This document shows, in pieces, positions 36,738 through 49,719 of a DNA stretch of 64,000 nucleotides. The stretch's first letter is position 1. The number at the start of each line of letters is the position of its first letter. The stretch is taken from positions 46,748,001 to 46,812,000 of the forward strand of contig CM060731.1 in the NCBI GenBank assembly GCA_030704615.1, read 5' to 3'. The DNA is from Takakia lepidozioides (Eukaryota > Streptophyta > Takakiopsida > Takakiales > Takakiaceae). Below the pieces are notes generated by a model. The model ran no database searches and had not been told where the DNA came from. It saw only the letters and a program-made list of their open reading frames with translations. Both the position numbers and the translations under genes were made by a program.

Positions 36738-37528
36738 GAAGGACAGGGGACATCACTCTGAATTAACCTGAACAAGTTAACCTGTCCCTAACCACAGCAA
36801 GATGCATCTTGGCAAGCTAAGAAATCCCTGAGGGCAAGTCTCTACCTCTGTCCCTGTGACTCCTTACACAGGTGGCAGGTACCACCTCATGAGATTAGTT
36901 TCAGTCTGAACTAGGGGATGCTAGGGTCACCTTGCTTGCTGTCCGCAGTCGTATGGGCCCCCTTAAAGGACCTGTAGGATCAACCATCCTCCCTTTCTGT
37001 GGAGCAGGCCCAGACATACACGAAAAACGTTTCAACAACAATTCTCACCATGACTGATCTTCTACTGAAACTGCCATAGTGCACTATATTTCTGTACCCC
37101 AACAAGCATCATGAGGGGTCCGGTAGAGACAAATCGATGAGTGAGAGTGATCCACAAAAATGTGACAATGAGTGCAGTAAAAATTTGCAAGTTAAGGGTC
37201 TCGACCTGCGTAATCTCAATCAAACCACTGAGTGCCATTTGGCGAGCCACCTGCAAGCATCAAATGCTATTCAGGGAGATGACAATGCCTGCTTGACTAA
37301 CAGATCCTATGAGCCTGCTGTGCTCAATTATGGAGTGCAAGTTGAACTTTGCCAGATAGAGGAAAAGGGCAAACCTCCCGTGTTGTCTCCATTAGGGGCC
37401 TGCAGTCACCCCAAAGACGAGCATAAATAATTAATATCTAATGAGGGCACCTACCGAAATGATAACTAGACTTTCCCAGACAGCTACAGAATGGACGAGA
37501 CGAAACCTCTCTCTCTTCCCTTTTGTCT

Positions 37529-37608
37529 GCCCAAACTGGGGACAGGTCTATGGCCACAAGGCTATGGAAAACGTCTTATGAGTACATTCTCTCTCTCTCT
37601 CTCTCTCT
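37529..37608 (+). mobile_element. LINE family A tail with (TC)n end
   Basis: CCCAAACTGGGGACAGG, TATGGCCACAAGGCTATGG, ACGTCTTATGAGTACATTC, then 21 bases of TC. It matches the end of the copies in EFR3 intron 8. Only the last 60 bases of the element are present. Confidence 0.7.
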
Positions 37609-38247
37609 TTTTGTGTTTGTGGCCCTGTGGATCGGAGCTGAATCCTTGAAAGTAGGACAACATAGGCTGTGAGAAATCTATGACAGTCTCATACTGAAAT
37701 TGTGACCAAATTGGTCATATCTGAGGGCTCAATGGCCACACATGGCTTCTGTGTACAACATGAGCATGCTTTCACCTTACATCCCTTGTCATTAATCTTG
37801 ACATCTTTCTGTTAGCTTTGGACACCAAAACAAAAGCATTCTTATTTGTGTGCCTCCTGCATGCCTACCAAGCTAGAATTCTGTGCTTTCTCTAATGAGT
37901 ACAATCCCGCATAGAGGTCCTTCCTTTCCCCCCTTTATTTCTCTACAACCCTGCACTTGAGGAAACTTGAAAAAAGACAAACAGGTCCAAACTAGGGCCT
38001 GACCTCCAGTTCTGGGGCTCGAGTGCTCTTGCTGAATCACCACCCATCACCCATTCAGTACTGATTAAAACGTGACCCAAAACAATTATGTTAATCACAT
38101 ATGTACTTAAAAATGCAAACAGCTGATGACAAAATTCCTTAAAATTGCCACAGTGAATGACTCTGTGAAGCCTGTGAACAGATGCCACATTTTGGTCAGG
38201 CCTACCAAGTTCCTCAGAGAAGGTACTGACCCTCCTTTCTGGAAGTG

Positions 38248-38477
38248 CGGGCAGTATTCAGCTCATGCATGATGAAGCTGTATCATGGCTGGACTATTTA
38301 ATCATAGCAACCAGACGTGACAAGGTTGAAAATATCAAGACACGTTGGACACACAGGACTTTCCTGAGGAACCTGCCAAGCGACGTTGCTGTAGAAGATT
38401 TTCAGGGCTTGGTTAGAATACAGCTATATCGATTACACCCCGAGTTTTATCCGATGGCACGAGATATTGTGTGGTAA
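38248..38477 (+). other. Unrecognised ORF, possible exon
   Basis: A frame follows a possible acceptor (GCGGGCAG) and encodes a mixed-charge sequence including HDEAVSWLDYLIIATRRDKV and ends with TAA. Amino-acid composition is protein-like, but no family was recognised and no neighbouring exon was found. It could equally be a retroelement scrap. Confidence 0.25.
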
Positions 38478-38726
38478 ACCCAGAAAGCTAATACCCTAAA
38501 CCCTGAGCAAGGGAGGCAGAAATTTACGGGCTTCAGAGGGACACATGGTGGATGTGGGGGGCCGTCTCTGTAGAAGCTCCAAAATTTTTGATTGAAGCTG
38601 TCCCTGAACTGCGTTGCCCTGTCAGCGTTCAACATCCCACTCAATCTAGCACCATAGGCCAAGTGGGAAAATGATGCGCACTAAGGCTAAAACAGACAAC
38701 CGAACAATGTGAACTTGGACTGTTGG

Positions 38727-38984
38727 TCAGCCTTGAGACAAACAGCTGAGCTTCTCAAAGGTGCTGGATCCTTCTGAGGCAGGTGATATCTTCACCTGTC
38801 TTTGCAGTGCTTGATCAGGAGAGGCATTTTCCTCTGACTCACCAGCTTCCCGTCTCCTTTTTGCAGAGTTAATGCCACCAGAAAGATCAAACAAGCATTC
38901 AACAGAATTTGATGAAGGGGGCTCTCTGTCTAGCTGTCTTTGCAAGCCTCTCCTTTTCCTACATGGGTTTCCAGAAAGTTCCAT
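38727..38984 (-). other. Possible first exon of an unrecognised nuclear protein
   Basis: A minus-strand ATG at 38,984 opens a frame rich in Arg/Lys and Ser with a basic cluster (SAKRRREAG). Possible donors occur at GCTG|GTGAGT and GACAG|GTGAAG. It looks like the N-terminus of a nuclear protein, with downstream exons to its left unidentified. Function unknown. Confidence 0.3.
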
Positions 38985-39144
38985 AGCTTCTCTACTGGAA
39001 AAGTTACAAAATGTGCCTCCGGACTCTAAGCATCAAATTGCATTTTCTCAAGGGGCGACGAGGAGACAGAAGAGAGCAAAAGAAGACGCGGGCACGACAC
39101 GAGCGGCTTTTCCCCGACTGCGACTAAAGCTTAACCGTGGTTGA

Positions 39145-41044
39145 CTCAATGGCTACACCTGTGATGGAGTCTACTTATTAGATTTTTTCTTGAGTTTCGG
39201 TAAAGGGGAGAGAAGACGGTCTAGCGGGGTGATGATCAAATTGATTTGCGAGAGAGATCCTAAGCAGCCAACCTCAGCCTGGAAACCTTGTCTAGCAACT
39301 CTCACCCACCATAGCCAAAAGGGCTAAGACTTCCTCAACTGGGTGCTAAGGGTCGGTAAAAGGGAAGAGCAACCGACCTCGTCCCCATCGACCTGAGCCA
39401 TCATTCAGCACACACACAGCTCATACTTCTCATATTCTCGCATACTCTCAATGTAAATCCGCCTTGAGGAATTGCTCTCATGGCTTCTTGGCTACATCAT
39501 TCAATCCTCCATCTGCACTCACTTGCCCATTTTTTCTCAAGCTGCAGGGACAGTAATTTCATGGGCAAGATTCCTCCCCATTGCAAGGCAGTTATGCAGT
39601 TCACAGTTCAAAGTTCAAACTTCACACCTATCCAGCTCCTTTAACTAATGTGTTGTTTCTTCGTTACTAACCTTCTGTTACGTTTCTATTCCGTTTGTTA
39701 GCAGAACACTTGTTTTTGGCTGACTAGTTAGTTTTCCATTTGATAACAGAAGGAACTCTTACTGGGTTTTCATTTGTTAACAGAAAGGAGATCGAGGGAG
39801 GAAGCAGTGAGGCAGAGATGTTGAGAGGGGGAGAAACAGGGGGAGGGGAAAGCGAGTAATCTGTGAAGGATTCGGGTCTCTGTCTGGCTTATATCTGTGG
39901 GTTAGCTCAATTTCATGTAGAAATGCGCCTGCTTCACAAGTGTTATGGCCTCTCTTCTTTCTTGTCTCCGTCTCGGCCCTGTTTGTCGTACAGGGCTCTT
40001 GTGGCGCCAACACCGAAAGGCCCATTTTTGGAAGAAGCTTCCTCTGTGTCAAATCCTCTAACAGTTGGCCCCATACTCTCAGGTTCTTCCTCCTAAACCA
40101 CGTGGATGTTTGTTCACACATTGTCTTGTAAGGAAATGCATGTTGCTTATTCGTTCTGGCTTTTTTGTTAATTCATTGTGTTGATTTTTCTAGATGATGA
40201 AATATGCTTCCGGACACAACCAAAGCCCTGCCCTACGTGGGTTTAGTTACGGTTAACCTCCAGCTTCTCTGTTACAGATTTACTGCAAAAGATTGCATGA
40301 GAGTGAAATGATGAGCATTCGTAGATCGCCCCAGCTGATTGGCCTTTGCCGGTCCACACAATGCTCAACAGCCAAAGTGAAATTAAAGTGAAATTTCCGG
40401 ACAATCAGCTGTGATAGTGTAGTATGAAAGGTGTCCATATTGATCCGCCCATTCCGCACTCCATCAACATTGAAAATTCTTCTTGGATCTGAGACCAACG
40501 CTCTATCAGCAAAGTGGTTATCGCGGCTGTGTGTGATGGTTGGTTTACTCACAACCTGCAAGATCGGCCTAGTGGGAGCCAATCCACAGTCATGCCCTTC
40601 CCCCATCCTTCTAGTGAAACCGACGAGCAGTGTGAGCGCCATATGGCCTTGCCGTTGCTGCAGACCCGCCTAATTCATCATTACGATCGGTTTTGTATCT
40701 TTCCTGTGAGCTTTACTGTTGAGACATTTTGGAGAGCCGACACTTCCTGAAAGACATTGTGTTGACCAGCCTGGTACACTCCAGTTAGGTTTGACCAGGC
40801 TTTTTGAGAGATCCGATCAGGTAGTTAGAGAAAATTATATCTTGGTTAATCTAGTTTGACTATCCTTTGCAGCTCTTTTTTTAAGTTAACAACTGTTTGG
40901 AAGGCCTCTAAATTGTTGTGGCAGGAGAATGGGTAAAACATCGAAGGCTTGCTGCAGACACAGTTGCTGCTTAACAAGTGATGTGTTTCAAATCAAAACT
41001 CATAATTGTACCATAATAACAGATCTCCTAGTGGTATTATGCAG
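39145..41044. other. Probable 5' region of the DCC-family gene
   Basis: The start and transit peptide of the DCC gene must lie here or further left. A frame near 39,863-40,128 with hydrophobic and Ser-rich residues is a candidate, but its link to the exon at 41,045 was not resolved. Otherwise no gene is seen. Confidence 0.3.
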
Positions 41045-42880
41045 GAGAGGACCAGGTCCAAAGACACAACTATGGCCAAGGGTTGATAACGAGTCAAAGG
41101 GAGTTGCATTGCACAGGGGGCTTGGCATCAACCCATATGTTGCAAACAGTGAGGATTGGTAGAAGAGAGGCCTCCAGCTTGAAAAGTCAAAGGAGAGGGT
41201 TACAACTTCACCCCACTGTAGGTGCAGAATTGTCACTCAGACCCCGTGTCGTCATCTATGATGGTGTTTGCCATCTCTGCAATGCTGGTACTTCTTTCAG
41301 ACCACTACTATTATTACAGGCATTGTTCCGGATCTGATTTCTGCCTCCCACAGTATTTTTAAATTTGATTTGTTGTTACAAAGGATGATGTGGAGACCCC
41401 AAACATACCAAACCTTGCTTGTCTTCTCTTGTGCTATCCCGGCTGATGCTCTGTCATTCCTAGTGTCAAAAGAGTCATTCAATCCCTGTTCTTTAAACAA
41501 CTATGGTCTGCAAAACCGTTGTTGGCGTTGTACTGCAACTAGGAATTATTCTGTGCCCAGTCAAATCCATCTATATATCCATCGATGGTGAAATTTTGCT
41601 TCTGGAAGGCAGCGTATATGTGTGTATATCCATAAATGAAGCTGACTGGACATTGTCGGGTGGTAGGGGTGCGTTGGATAATACAGGCTGACAAGAAGAA
41701 GCAAATTTCTTTCTGTGCCGTCCAATCTCGGGCAGCGGAACCATACTTGCTCGCACTTGGATTAACCCGCGAGAACGTTCTTCGCCGTTTTGTATTTGTT
41801 GAAGGCCCTAGTGTTTGCCACCAGGCCTCTACTGGTAAGATTTCCTTACTGAAGTGATCATTCTAAACATTAAGTTGGTTCTATGTTAGATTTGTGATTC
41901 ACTCGTGTAAAAGGTGAAATTGGAACATGGCCAAGGATTTCAGAGCCCTTCGATTGGGCTGAAATGATGTTGCAGATGCACGTCCATGTGACCAGGCTGC
42001 ACAACGACTTTCATGGCTCATCCAGTCACCAAATTTGGTTATATCGTTTCTTTTATATGAGCCACTAACCAAGGCTATCTGTGGAATATGTAGTGTGTAA
42101 ATATCATGTGTCATCCTCGCTGACAACAGTAGTGCCACGTGCCTCCGTGGTGACAAGCCAGGTGCATGGTGAGGGTGTGACGTTGTACAGATCATTTGGA
42201 TGTATGCAGGTGCGAGGGAGGCAGGCTAGAGAGAATAATAAGGGGAAGAGAAGATGAGGGTTATTATCAGTGAGCTTATACAACTTCACCCTACTTTAGA
42301 TGGAGGGTCTGACTTTGGTACAAGCAGACACAATGGTTTAGTATGGGTTGCAAGGAGAGTCCCCAGGGATGTAAGTACTAAAAAAGTAGAAATTTAAATA
42401 CCCACTGAAATATAAACCTTAGAAGCACATATATCGGAGAACTACTAAACGTTGTATAGATTGTACTCATAAGAAGTTGTTTGCCGTAGCCTTGTGGCCA
42501 TTGACCCCGCGCCATTGACTAAACGTTGTATAGAGACAGTGTCTAACGCTGTACCTGCCAGGCACTGGGGCAGGCCAGGACAAGAGAGAGAGCATAGAGT
42601 ATAGGGAAATGTCTTCTAATTTGCAGAGTGCTCCATGGCAGCTGCCCTCAAGGTGGCATCGTATCTGCCTCCACCTTATTCAGCCCTCACGATCCTGATG
42701 GTTTTCCCTGTACCCATCCGAGATGCTGTGTATGATTACGTGGCAAAGCGGCGGTATGAATGGTTTGGCAGGTCCTCTGAGTGCATTGTGCCAGATGAAG
42801 ATGTGTGGGATCGTTTTGTTGACAAAAGAGAGCTACAGGAACTGGCATTGCAAGATGAATCTGAAGAGGAGGAAGGTTGA
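41045..42880 (+). CDS. DCC-family (DUF393) thiol-disulfide oxidoreductase-like protein, 5' end unresolved
   Basis: DUF393 proteins have a thioredoxin-like fold with a CxxC pair; plant members are mostly predicted plastid proteins of unknown substrate. Exons 41045-41287, 41667-41834 and 42627-42880 join in phase. Exon 1 holds the family signature RVVIYDGVCHLCNAG with the CHLC active site. Exon 2 holds VRWIIQADKKKQISFCAVQS. Exon 3 has LPPPYSALTILMVFPVPIRD, YDYVAKRRYEWFGRSSEC and an acidic tail ending EEEEG. The order and spacing match the whole domain. The second exon boundary splits a Gly codon just after the active site. The N-terminus (expected transit peptide) was not located. Confidence 0.88.
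42459..42513 (-). mobile_element. LINE family A tail, minus strand
   Basis: The reverse complement of the tail seen at 22,690-22,745 (GTAGCCTTGTGGCCATTGAC and ATTGTACTCATAAGA). It lies in the last intron of the DCC gene. The TC tract is absent. Confidence 0.6.
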
Positions 42881-44395
42881 ACCATGGCAAACAAGTCAAA
42901 GTAACAATCGACACTTATCATGCAGATTCTTACACGCCACTCCACTGGCATGCCTGAGTTGGGGCCAGACATCCTTTTGGAGCAGCTTGTGGCAAACATA
43001 TTGTCACTGCAAACCACCACTGTGTGACTTTGCATCCCACATCCTGTCCTTGGACCCAACCTTTTTGGTCCACAGATAAGAGTTACAACTTGGTGTTCAT
43101 ACCATATGATTCGTAACATTCAGAGCCAAGGTCATGATCCAGCATTTAAACACACATTAATGCAAGTAGTCAAAGTCTAAGGATGTTTACAAGCACTGGG
43201 CTCTCCCACCAGTTTCTTGAGAATATGTAATGTACAGGACTTCAATCTACTACTTCCACCTGAGTTTATGATAAACCCTGTATGTCCATTGAGAGGCTGG
43301 ACAACATAGTTACCTCCGTTCACTTGGAGATATTACGATGATAGTTACATTCGCCGACTTGCAGACCATTCTTTTTGGGGGCTGTTGAGGTTGATTTTCA
43401 CCTGTCAAGCAGTGGTTGCTGCAGAACGGTCTGTTTGCAGGTATAGGTACACAGCTGCTATGCACCTGACCAACCTCCCCACTGCAGTCCCGCCAAGGGC
43501 TCCTCAGCTAAGATTCGCCAGGACACCTATGCTGTGGTTTTTCAAGCAGCCTGCAATCAGCCAGTTAAGGGTTGGGTGACCCACAGCGTAATCGCTCTGT
43601 CACAACCCCCAACACACTTATAGATGCACTTATGTCAAGCACAGCAGAGCAGCCAGAGTATGTGAAGTGCCCTGCCTGACACAGTGTCTTCTAATGTAGC
43701 AGATGGCAACAAGCACCCGCTCCATGAATCAGAAGCATCATTAGAAGTCCTCTGCACTCTTGATCATGAACCTTCAGGAGAAATGTCTCTTTTAATCCTC
43801 CTCCTATGCAACCAAGAATCATGACCCTTACACATCATGGGGATGTAGTTCTCCTCATGAAAACATGTTGCCTAAAACATGACCACAGGGGGATAAGAGC
43901 AACCCTAGGAACCCTAAGAACCCTAGGAAGAAGTAGGTAAGGTCTGCTGAATATTGCATATGCGATATCCACTTCCATAAGGGCTAGTAACTTACACAGA
44001 AACTAGTCAATACACAGATAATGAAGCCCCATAACATTGAACCAATTTACTGTACAACCCACATAGAGTCAAGTGGAAAAGTAATGCCCAGGACTGCAAG
44101 TGGTGGTAAGTAATGTGTTAACCAATTCACATTTACAGATAACCAAAATTGTAATGGCAACAAAAATGTCTCATTTCATAATCTGTCATCACCCTCCGCA
44201 AATTCGTACAACAGTCACCATCCCAACACAATGGCCTTCTTTTGTTCTGTTAGGAACCCTACCTCCTACAAAACCTCATCTCACCAACCCTTCATTCCAG
44301 GGTCAGACCAGCACTGCACCAGGCTTCAATTGGAAGCAGCCACATTTGTCTCCAGAGCTAAGGAATCCCCTCTCCAAGGGGCTCACTACTCATAG
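42881..44395. other. Region between convergent DCC and PRPP synthetase genes
   Basis: Both genes end toward this region, so it holds two 3' UTRs. No recognised gene, and only short frames. Confidence 0.4.
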
Positions 44396-47300
44396 CTACC
44401 GGAATATGCTACTCACAGAGCAGTCATCGTGCACCCGCCAGATGGTTTCTCCAAGAAGGTTGGCCACTGACAACACAGTCAACTGTGGAAAGTAGTTCTC
44501 TTCCTTCACCGGTATTGTGTTGGTAATAATCACTTCCTGGAACAGCCCTCCTGATAGTCGCTCAATTGCCGGTGGGCTGCAGATCAAGCACAATACAGAA
44601 TTTTCAGATCACGAGTTGATTTCTCCCCGCTACACCTTGCTTATTCATTACTCTTCCCTGCTCTCCCTGCTCCTCAACTCCATGTGATATAAGTCAATTT
44701 ACCCTGCGTTTTACATACCCTTGCTGGGCCAGGGGGAGTTATTGACACGGACAACATGGACAACTGGTAAAGTCCGTCAGAGAGAAGTTTATTAAATAAA
44801 ACTGCACAGTGTTTCCACCTCAGCAGTAAAAGTCTCATCATCCGGGTCGATTGGACAAATAACTGATAGAGCCACAACCCGACAGAATGGTAAAGTCCGT
44901 CAGAGATAAGTTTATTAATTAAAACTGCACAGTGTTTCCACCTCAGCAGTAAAAGTCTCATCATCCGGGTCGATTGGACAAATAACCGGTAGAGCTACAA
45001 TACAACAGACCATGTACCCATAATGGGAGTTGCCCGGAAGAACAATTGGCACCCAAAAAAGATTTCAAGAGAATAGAGTTACCTAAAGACAGCGTGCGTA
45101 GAGCACGCGTACACTTCTCGGGCTCCTTCAGCATGAAGAAGCGCAGCCCCGTTAGCAATGGTACCTACAGCACCAATGACCAATCGAATATAAGCGCACT
45201 CCATGAGTAGTCTAATCTGCAAATGTAAATTAGTGGATGCAAACTTGTAGCATCACCAACAGACATGCAGCTTGCCAACTCTCAGCTGACATAGCTGCAC
45301 CACTAACAGCAATGATGTGAGCCACACAGAAGTACACCTGCAGTATCGATCATATCGTCCACCATTACAGCCACCTTGCCTTTGACATCACCTATCAAGT
45401 TCATCACCTGCAAGTACACACTCCCCTCATCACTTGTCATTGCACATTTTTCGGCTCTTGAAAGGAAGGAAAGCTTTATGTCACTACTCGAGTTCGCTAA
45501 TTAGCTGATGTAACCCACGTTATACCTTTGCGCTTATCCTTGTGCCTCTGTCAATATGACCTATGTTCCTCATGTAAAGTTCCCCTCAATCTCCTTACAC
45601 CCTAATGCACACATCTCTATTCTCCTCCAATTTTGCCCTTCAAATCAGAACAACGTCAACAAGCCAGTCTTTGACATGATAGCGATAGATGCTTGCAATA
45701 TGAGGGTCACTGGAATAGTAATATACCTCAGAGACATTGTGGCCATGCCTCCTTTTATCCACAATAGCAAGTGGTGCATCTGACAACTTTTTGGCAAATG
45801 CGCGTGCTCGAGTCACTCCCCCCACGTCAGGGGACACCACTACCAAGTCATTTGATGAAATCATCTTGCTTGCCAGGTAGTCAAGAATCACAGGCTGGAA
45901 AGATCAAACGGGAGAACAACCCCTTAAAGATGGGCTCAAGAAAAGAAAGTGAAAACCTAGGCCTAAGACAACTCAGAAGCCAGCCTTACAGAAGGCTTGT
46001 TGGGTCAATTGACACTAGCACTGTCTTGCTCCTCTGATCTTTTTTCATCAAAGCAATGCCTCAATAAGTTTATAAAAGCCTCCACGTCCTCTTAAGTCAG
46101 AAACACATGTAAGTTGACTTGAAAAGGCGAGCAGATTGGGGAACAATCGTGACTGATCCACCCAATTTGAGGTGGGTTGAACCTCTGGTTAAGATTGAAT
46201 ATTTCTCTTTTCAGGGTTGCTAACTTTGGGCTTGCTGTCCAAGCATTGTGCAATACAGAGAGTAAAGCAAAGCTACTCCTGAATAATGGCTAGCAAGCAT
46301 GCATAGTCAGTCTGTCTAAGGAAACAATTTGGTATGGAGGAAGACATGAGGAATAGAAAAGGCCAAAAACATTGCCAGGTGACATTCAAACAGATTGATG
46401 CTGCAACTGACCTGCCCATACACATGGTCGACAGGGATGTCAAAGTAGCCCATGGACTGGCCTGAATGCAGGTCACAAGCAAGCACACGATTCGCTCCAG
46501 CTTCTGTGATCAAGTTGGCTACCAGTTTTGCAGCAATTGATTCTCGACCTTGTGTCTGTCATATAAAACAAGCCCAGTTCCATGCCATTAATGGCCTCTT
46601 TGCTGATGCTCCACCCAGTAATTGCCGAATCAAAGAGAAGGCAAGGTTAGTTCCCAATAGGTAGGAACCAGCATGCAGAGGAAACACAAAGGCGAAAAGG
46701 CAAGCTTAGTTCTCAATATGGTAGGTACTAGCATGCAAAGGAAACACAAAGGCCAAAAACAAAGCACAAATATTGCTTCTTGCCTTTACTACATCCTTCT
46801 TCCCCACCGACAATCAAAACAAATGCAGAAGTGGGTATTGATTCTCTGTGTCAGCGCCCTCAACCAAAGATCCGCACACTCCCTCATCTTTCCTCCACTC
46901 GGCAAGATTTATGCCGTTAGACACACACTACAAGGCTCTACAACCATCACTTTGTCTCCTATCTTGACTTTTTATCTTCAGATATCAAGTTGGCAAGCTT
47001 ACTTTTCGATCTGCTCGGGCATAGCCAAAGTAAGGGATCACAGCTGTGATGGTCTTAGCAGATGCACGACGGCATGCATCAATCATGATAAGCAGCTCCA
47101 TCAGATTCTCGTTTGCAGGAGGACACGTGGGTTGCACTAAGAACACATCACACCCCCGCACACTCTCTTCCAATTGCACATAAATCTCGCCATCTGCAAA
47201 GCGCTTGATTTTGATCATCCCCAAATTGAGACCCATGTAACAAGCAATTTCCTGCAATGGTATCATACACAGAAAAACATCAGCAGTTGCCTTTGAGTAC

Positions 47301-48427
47301 GTATGGAATATCACTCACAAGTGCCCTTCCAATCCCTGTGAACACTGGACAGCTGCTGACAATCTCCAGTCTAGTATTCGGTCTAAAGTGCCCTTCCAAT
47401 CTGAGTGATCACAAGACAGTTGGCCATCTCATGAATAATATTAGGTCTGAAGAAAAACGAATACTACAGAAGGTCAGGTGGCGTCACCCGCAAGACAGCA
47501 GGTGGTCACTGATAGCAACTCTACCTGCGAAAGCTGCTCATTTGCAGTGCCTGAAAAAATCTTGAGACGACTGTCAGACCGCATACCCCTCAACCCCACA
47601 TCTTGCAGCGCCCTTGACCCAAGCACACCATTCCAATTTTCCTGTTGCATTGCAGGCACTACAGGCCTTCCGTTCCATGAAACAGACGAATTTGGTGACG
47701 AATTGGCCACCACGCATCTCTGCAATTCACCACTCTTTAACACTTTCGACCTTCATGACAGTAACCCAAGATGTATGTTATTTCGTGCACGGCTCAGACT
47801 TATTACCGGTTGATTAGCTGGCTCAGACTGTGTAATTCAACGGATGATTCCATACAAAAGTAGAAGTTATGGGTAGGTCGCAAGTGGGAAATATCCTCCT
47901 TACGTAATAGCCAACGACTGACGCATAAAACCAAAGCAATCATCAGGACGCATATACGGTTCACCTGGCACCTTGAACCAGACCACAAACTACGACCCAT
48001 GCTGGCACCCAATACCCCCCCACACAAGACCAATAAAACACGCAGCTCCGCAATTCACAACGCCCAGAGCGCAACCCAAAACCGCATAAGCAGCACAGAA
48101 GCCAAAACAGAGAAACAGCAACGGAGGGGGAAAAAAAACCAAAAACAGCAACAAAAAGAAAAAACAGAAGGGGCGCAGCTGGAGAAGGGGCGCAGGATGT
48201 TCAAACACACAAAGAAACAGAGCGAGCACAACACTCACGGGCTGGAAAGACGATTGATGCACCAAGCGCAGCGGCGGCTGCGCAGACATGGCCTCTGAAA
48301 AGCGCACAGCATTGTCCCCCATCACAAACGATCCCGCAGCAGGCTGCCGCAGCGCTGCGGGCGCTCGGGGCTCCAGGCCCCGCACGCTGCCGCAGCCGCA
48401 TGGCGCCCCCGCTCGCAGCCCCGCCAT
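44396..48427 (-). CDS. PRS: Ribose-phosphate pyrophosphokinase (PRPP synthetase), class I, plastid type, complete, 8 exons
   Basis: The enzyme transfers pyrophosphate from ATP to ribose 5-phosphate, giving PRPP for nucleotide, His and Trp synthesis. Exons on the minus strand: 48427-48239, 47719-47525, 47251-47003, 46555-46412, 45894-45727, 45407-45338, 45164-45083, 44576-44396. All are GT-AG and in phase, giving 425 aa. The first 60 or so residues are Ala/Arg-rich, as in a transit peptide. The core begins at [14 protein letters not shown]. Motifs: [23 protein letters not shown] (ATP loop), ACDLHSGQ (metal), [28 protein letters not shown] (flexible loop) and DDMIDTAGT (PRPP loop, split by intron 6). 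The C-terminus is [13 protein letters not shown]. Length fits plastid PRS1/2. Start ATG at 48,427 is in a GC-rich region. No frame damage. Confidence 0.96.
44767..45010. repeat. 122-bp tandem duplication in the last PRPP synthetase intron
   Basis: GGTAAAGTCCGTCAGAGA starts at 44,767 and again at 44,889. The units share TTTATTAA, CTGCACAGTGTTTCCACCTC and CATCATCCGGGTCGATTGG with few changes. It lies within the intron 44,577-45,082. Confidence 0.85.
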
Positions 48428-49600
48428 CGCCCGCCCTCACACTCTGCCCCGCTGCGCTCTCTCAGATAGCTCCCCGTTCCAAGACACTCCACACCCTCCT
48501 CTCGCCACGTGCCTTTATGCGGGCAGGCCGCGGCCTGCCCGCACACAGCCGCCTCGGTAGCGTCACTTTTCTTTTTCTCTCTGTTCGAGAGAACTGCTCG
48601 TTACGATCTGTTTGGCATATCCTGGGAATATTCGACCGGAGGGCTAGGCTGCCCCGCTGCGAAGCAACCGGGTGGCACAACGTGGGGGGCCACGTGTGCA
48701 GGTGGGGTTGACTCTCCGCTCGCATTCCGTTGAGGATTTTTTAGTGCTTTTATTATAACGTCATTTGTGCTTTTTTAGACTACTAATATTCTGTCCCCTG
48801 TTCGGGTATATATATATATATATTCGTTATATTTCGATTTTTCCTTGTCCACGTCAGTCTACACATAACGGACATAAAAGACCGCTTAGAATTTCCTGTT
48901 GTTAAAATCGTTACCTTCGTTTCGTGCGGACAGGAGGACGTACTTTACGCCAGCCGTATGACAGGTAGGGCCTTACAAAATTCATAACCGATTTTTCGAT
49001 GCATCTCGAGTACGTGTCTACTAACGACTGGCGTACTGGCGGCTGGTTACAGGTGGTAACGTGCGACCCTCAAAAGATTTTAGAACGGCTGCGCATGGAT
49101 GACTGTCACTCTCGATGTTTCGAAACCGGTTATGTCCAGTAACCGGCTGGAGGCCACGCTTACCCCATGCAACTTCAGCGCTAAAGCGCCTCAGCTACAT
49201 GCGGTAACCCGTGGCGTCTCGCCGGTTACCTGTAACGATTTTGTGCGGGCACAGGCTGGTTTTTTGCTGCCTCCAGAGGGCAGCTGATGTGACCCTTCCA
49301 CCATTTACTTAAGAATGCGTGAACAAGGGCGGTCGCCGGCGTTGTTCATGACGTTCGAATTGTTCACAATGTTCGAAAATGGTGGAAGGGCCTCATCAGC
49401 TGGCCTCCGTTGTGGTCCCTAATGTGCCATTTTGTCTTGCTGTTATAATCAAACACTTACACGCGGAAAATAAGCACCAAAATTCTTAACGTGCTATAAC
49501 AGATGTGGCTGCAAGTAATGGATGGCGTAATGAAAACTACTTATGTAAAGTGAAATAGATAACACATGAGAAGAATGCCTCTCATTTTAAGATAATAGGG
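48428..49600. promoter_or_regulatory. Upstream region of the PRPP synthetase gene and left margin of the transposon block
   Basis: 48,430-48,720 is GC- and CpG-rich, fitting a 5' UTR/promoter of the minus-strand gene; no TATA box is placed. A (TA)n tract lies at 48,807-48,823. From 48,960 several CCGGTTAC/GTAACCGG-type words recur in both orientations, and a 26-bp inverted repeat lies at 49,281-49,402. No coding sequence was seen. Confidence 0.4.
49281..49402. repeat. 26-bp inverted repeat with short loop
   Basis: CAGCTGATG..ACCCTTCCACCATTT (49,281-49,306) is mirrored by AAATGGTGGAAGGG..TCATCAGCTG (49,376-49,402), with 2-3 mismatches and about 70 bp between. Confidence 0.75.
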
Positions 49601-49719
49601 TCTTCAATGGGCACGTGCGATGTGGCCGGTGGGCCCCGCGCACGGACGCCGGCTCCCCAGCACCCCGCCCGCCCCGCCCGCGCTGCGCGCGGCCAGTCCC
49701 CCCGCCCACGAGTCCGCTG

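Larger units (their letters stand above)
35350..38200. other. Long stretch without a recognised gene
   Basis: The 3' UTR of the kinase-like gene begins here. Several short frames occur on both strands (for example minus 36,345-36,690), but none shows a family motif or a chain of splice-compatible exons. Holds the microsatellites and LINE tail listed separately. Confidence 0.35.

Noticed and set aside
39863-40131. Transit-peptide exon of the DCC gene
   Set aside because: Composition is suggestive, but no donor/acceptor pair with matching phase to 41,045 could be shown.
47990-48238. Extension of the first PRPP synthetase exon
   Set aside because: The frame continues past a good donor (CCC|GTGAGT) into sequence with no conservation. 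Splicing to 47,719 restores the family sequence.
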